Below, piece by piece: positions 6,442 through 6,635 of a stretch of DNA of 6,635 bases. The notes below the pieces were generated by a model, which saw only the letters and a program-made list of their open reading frames with translations, ran no database searches and was not told the DNA's origin. The translations under genes were made by a program, and so were the position numbers. Source of the stretch: Firmicutes bacterium UBA5420 (GTDB taxonomy: Bacteria > Bacillota > Limnochordia > Darwinibacteriales > Darwinibacteriaceae); assembly GCA_002409455.1 (NCBI GenBank), contig DHNI01000150.1, forward strand, positions 2,553 to 9,187, read 5' to 3'. Every line of letters starts with the position of its first letter. Positions within the stretch are counted from its first letter, which is position 1.

Positions 6442-6475
6442 AGGGTCTGACCTAATCCTGGTCAGACCCTTTGTT
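6442..6475. terminator. Strong hairpin terminator, probably bidirectional
   Basis: An 11-bp perfect stem (6442-6452 with 6460-6470) encloses a 7-nt loop and is followed by a T-rich run (6470-6475, interrupted by one G). It begins 5 nt after the stop of the membrane protein gene. The minus-strand gene entering from the right ends at 6477, immediately next to the stem, so the same hairpin can end transcription from both sides, although the minus-strand T tract is weaker. Confidence 0.85.
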
Positions 6476-6476
6476 C

Positions 6477-6635
6477 TCAATCTAGGCGGTCCATCAATTG
6501 TAAGCCAAATCCCACCTGAAACATTTCGGCAGCGGTTAGAATCCGCCCCTCTTCGGGCCGGATCGTTAGTTTCAAGGCAATGGCCTTTTGACCTAGTTTT
6601 TGAACATATTCAATACGGTTCATTGGAACATCAAC
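6477..6635 (-). CDS. C-terminal 52 residues of an unrecognised protein (partial)
   Basis: The minus strand is open from the window edge to a TGA at 6477-6479 and encodes 52 residues ending LQLMDRLD. The visible part mixes a Lys/Arg-rich region (MNRIEYVQKLGQKAIALKL) with RPEEGRILTAAEMFQVGFG and reads like the soluble C-terminus of a normal protein: balanced charge, no membrane helix, no low-complexity run. An internal ATG exists, but the frame stays open to the edge, so the gene most likely begins outside the window. I do not recognise the family. It converges with the peptide cassette and shares its terminator. Confidence 0.6.
   Translation of the reverse strand, partial: VDVPMNRIEYVQKLGQKAIALKLTIRPEEGRILTAAEMFQVGFGLQLMDRLD

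Noticed and set aside
1..6635. CRISPR arrays, tRNA or rRNA genes, insertion sequences, prophage genes
   Set aside because: I saw no regularly spaced repeats, no tRNA- or rRNA-like stretch, no transposase motif and no terminal inverted repeats on either strand.

Overview
This window looks like a chromosomal segment of a Bacillota (Firmicutes) bacterium. The evidence is strong AGGAGG-type ribosome binding sites, several GTG/TTG starts that only those sites can justify, sigma-A-type promoters, compact operons, and protein families common in that phylum (CBM41 glucan-binding modules, a stand-alone THUMP methyltransferase of the RlmL/YpsC type, a YugH-like aminotransferase). Base composition is roughly balanced. 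I cannot place it at genus level.

Layout, left to right. (1) Positions 1-566, minus strand: the N-terminal 188 residues of a protein with two tandem CBM41-like alpha-glucan-binding modules, probably a pullulanase cut by the window edge. (2) Positions 567-724: a divergent intergenic region with a sigma-A-like promoter for the next gene. (3) Positions 725-1867, plus strand: an RNA guanine methyltransferase of the RlmL/YpsC family, ending at a hairpin terminator (1876-1906). (4) Positions 1919-5594, minus strand: a tight three-gene operon, transcribed aminotransferase, then glycerate 2-kinase, then GntP-family permease, with gaps of 12-13 nt and stop codons merged into the next ribosome binding site. 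(5) Positions 5595-5752: a second divergent intergenic region with a strong promoter facing right. (6) Positions 5753-6436, plus strand: a two-gene cassette. It holds a 101-residue secreted peptide precursor with a bacteriocin-like leader motif and a glycine-zipper core, then a perfect 9-bp hairpin with a GCAA loop, then a 105-residue four-helix membrane protein. A strong terminator closes it (6442-6475). (7) Positions 6477-6635, minus strand: the last 52 codons of an unrecognised gene.

How the genes may work together. The permease would import a sugar acid, most simply D-glycerate or gluconate, and the kinase would convert glycerate to 2-phosphoglycerate for lower glycolysis. The aminotransferase may link amino and 2-oxo acids to the same pool (for example serine/hydroxypyruvate or alanine/glyoxylate), but no hydroxypyruvate reductase is visible, so this is inference. 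The most novel part is the 5681-6475 cassette, which has the layout of a bacteriocin and its immunity protein. Its precursor combines a Sec-type signal peptide with a double-glycine-type (Gly-Ala) leader motif. No dedicated exporter or modification enzyme is in the window.
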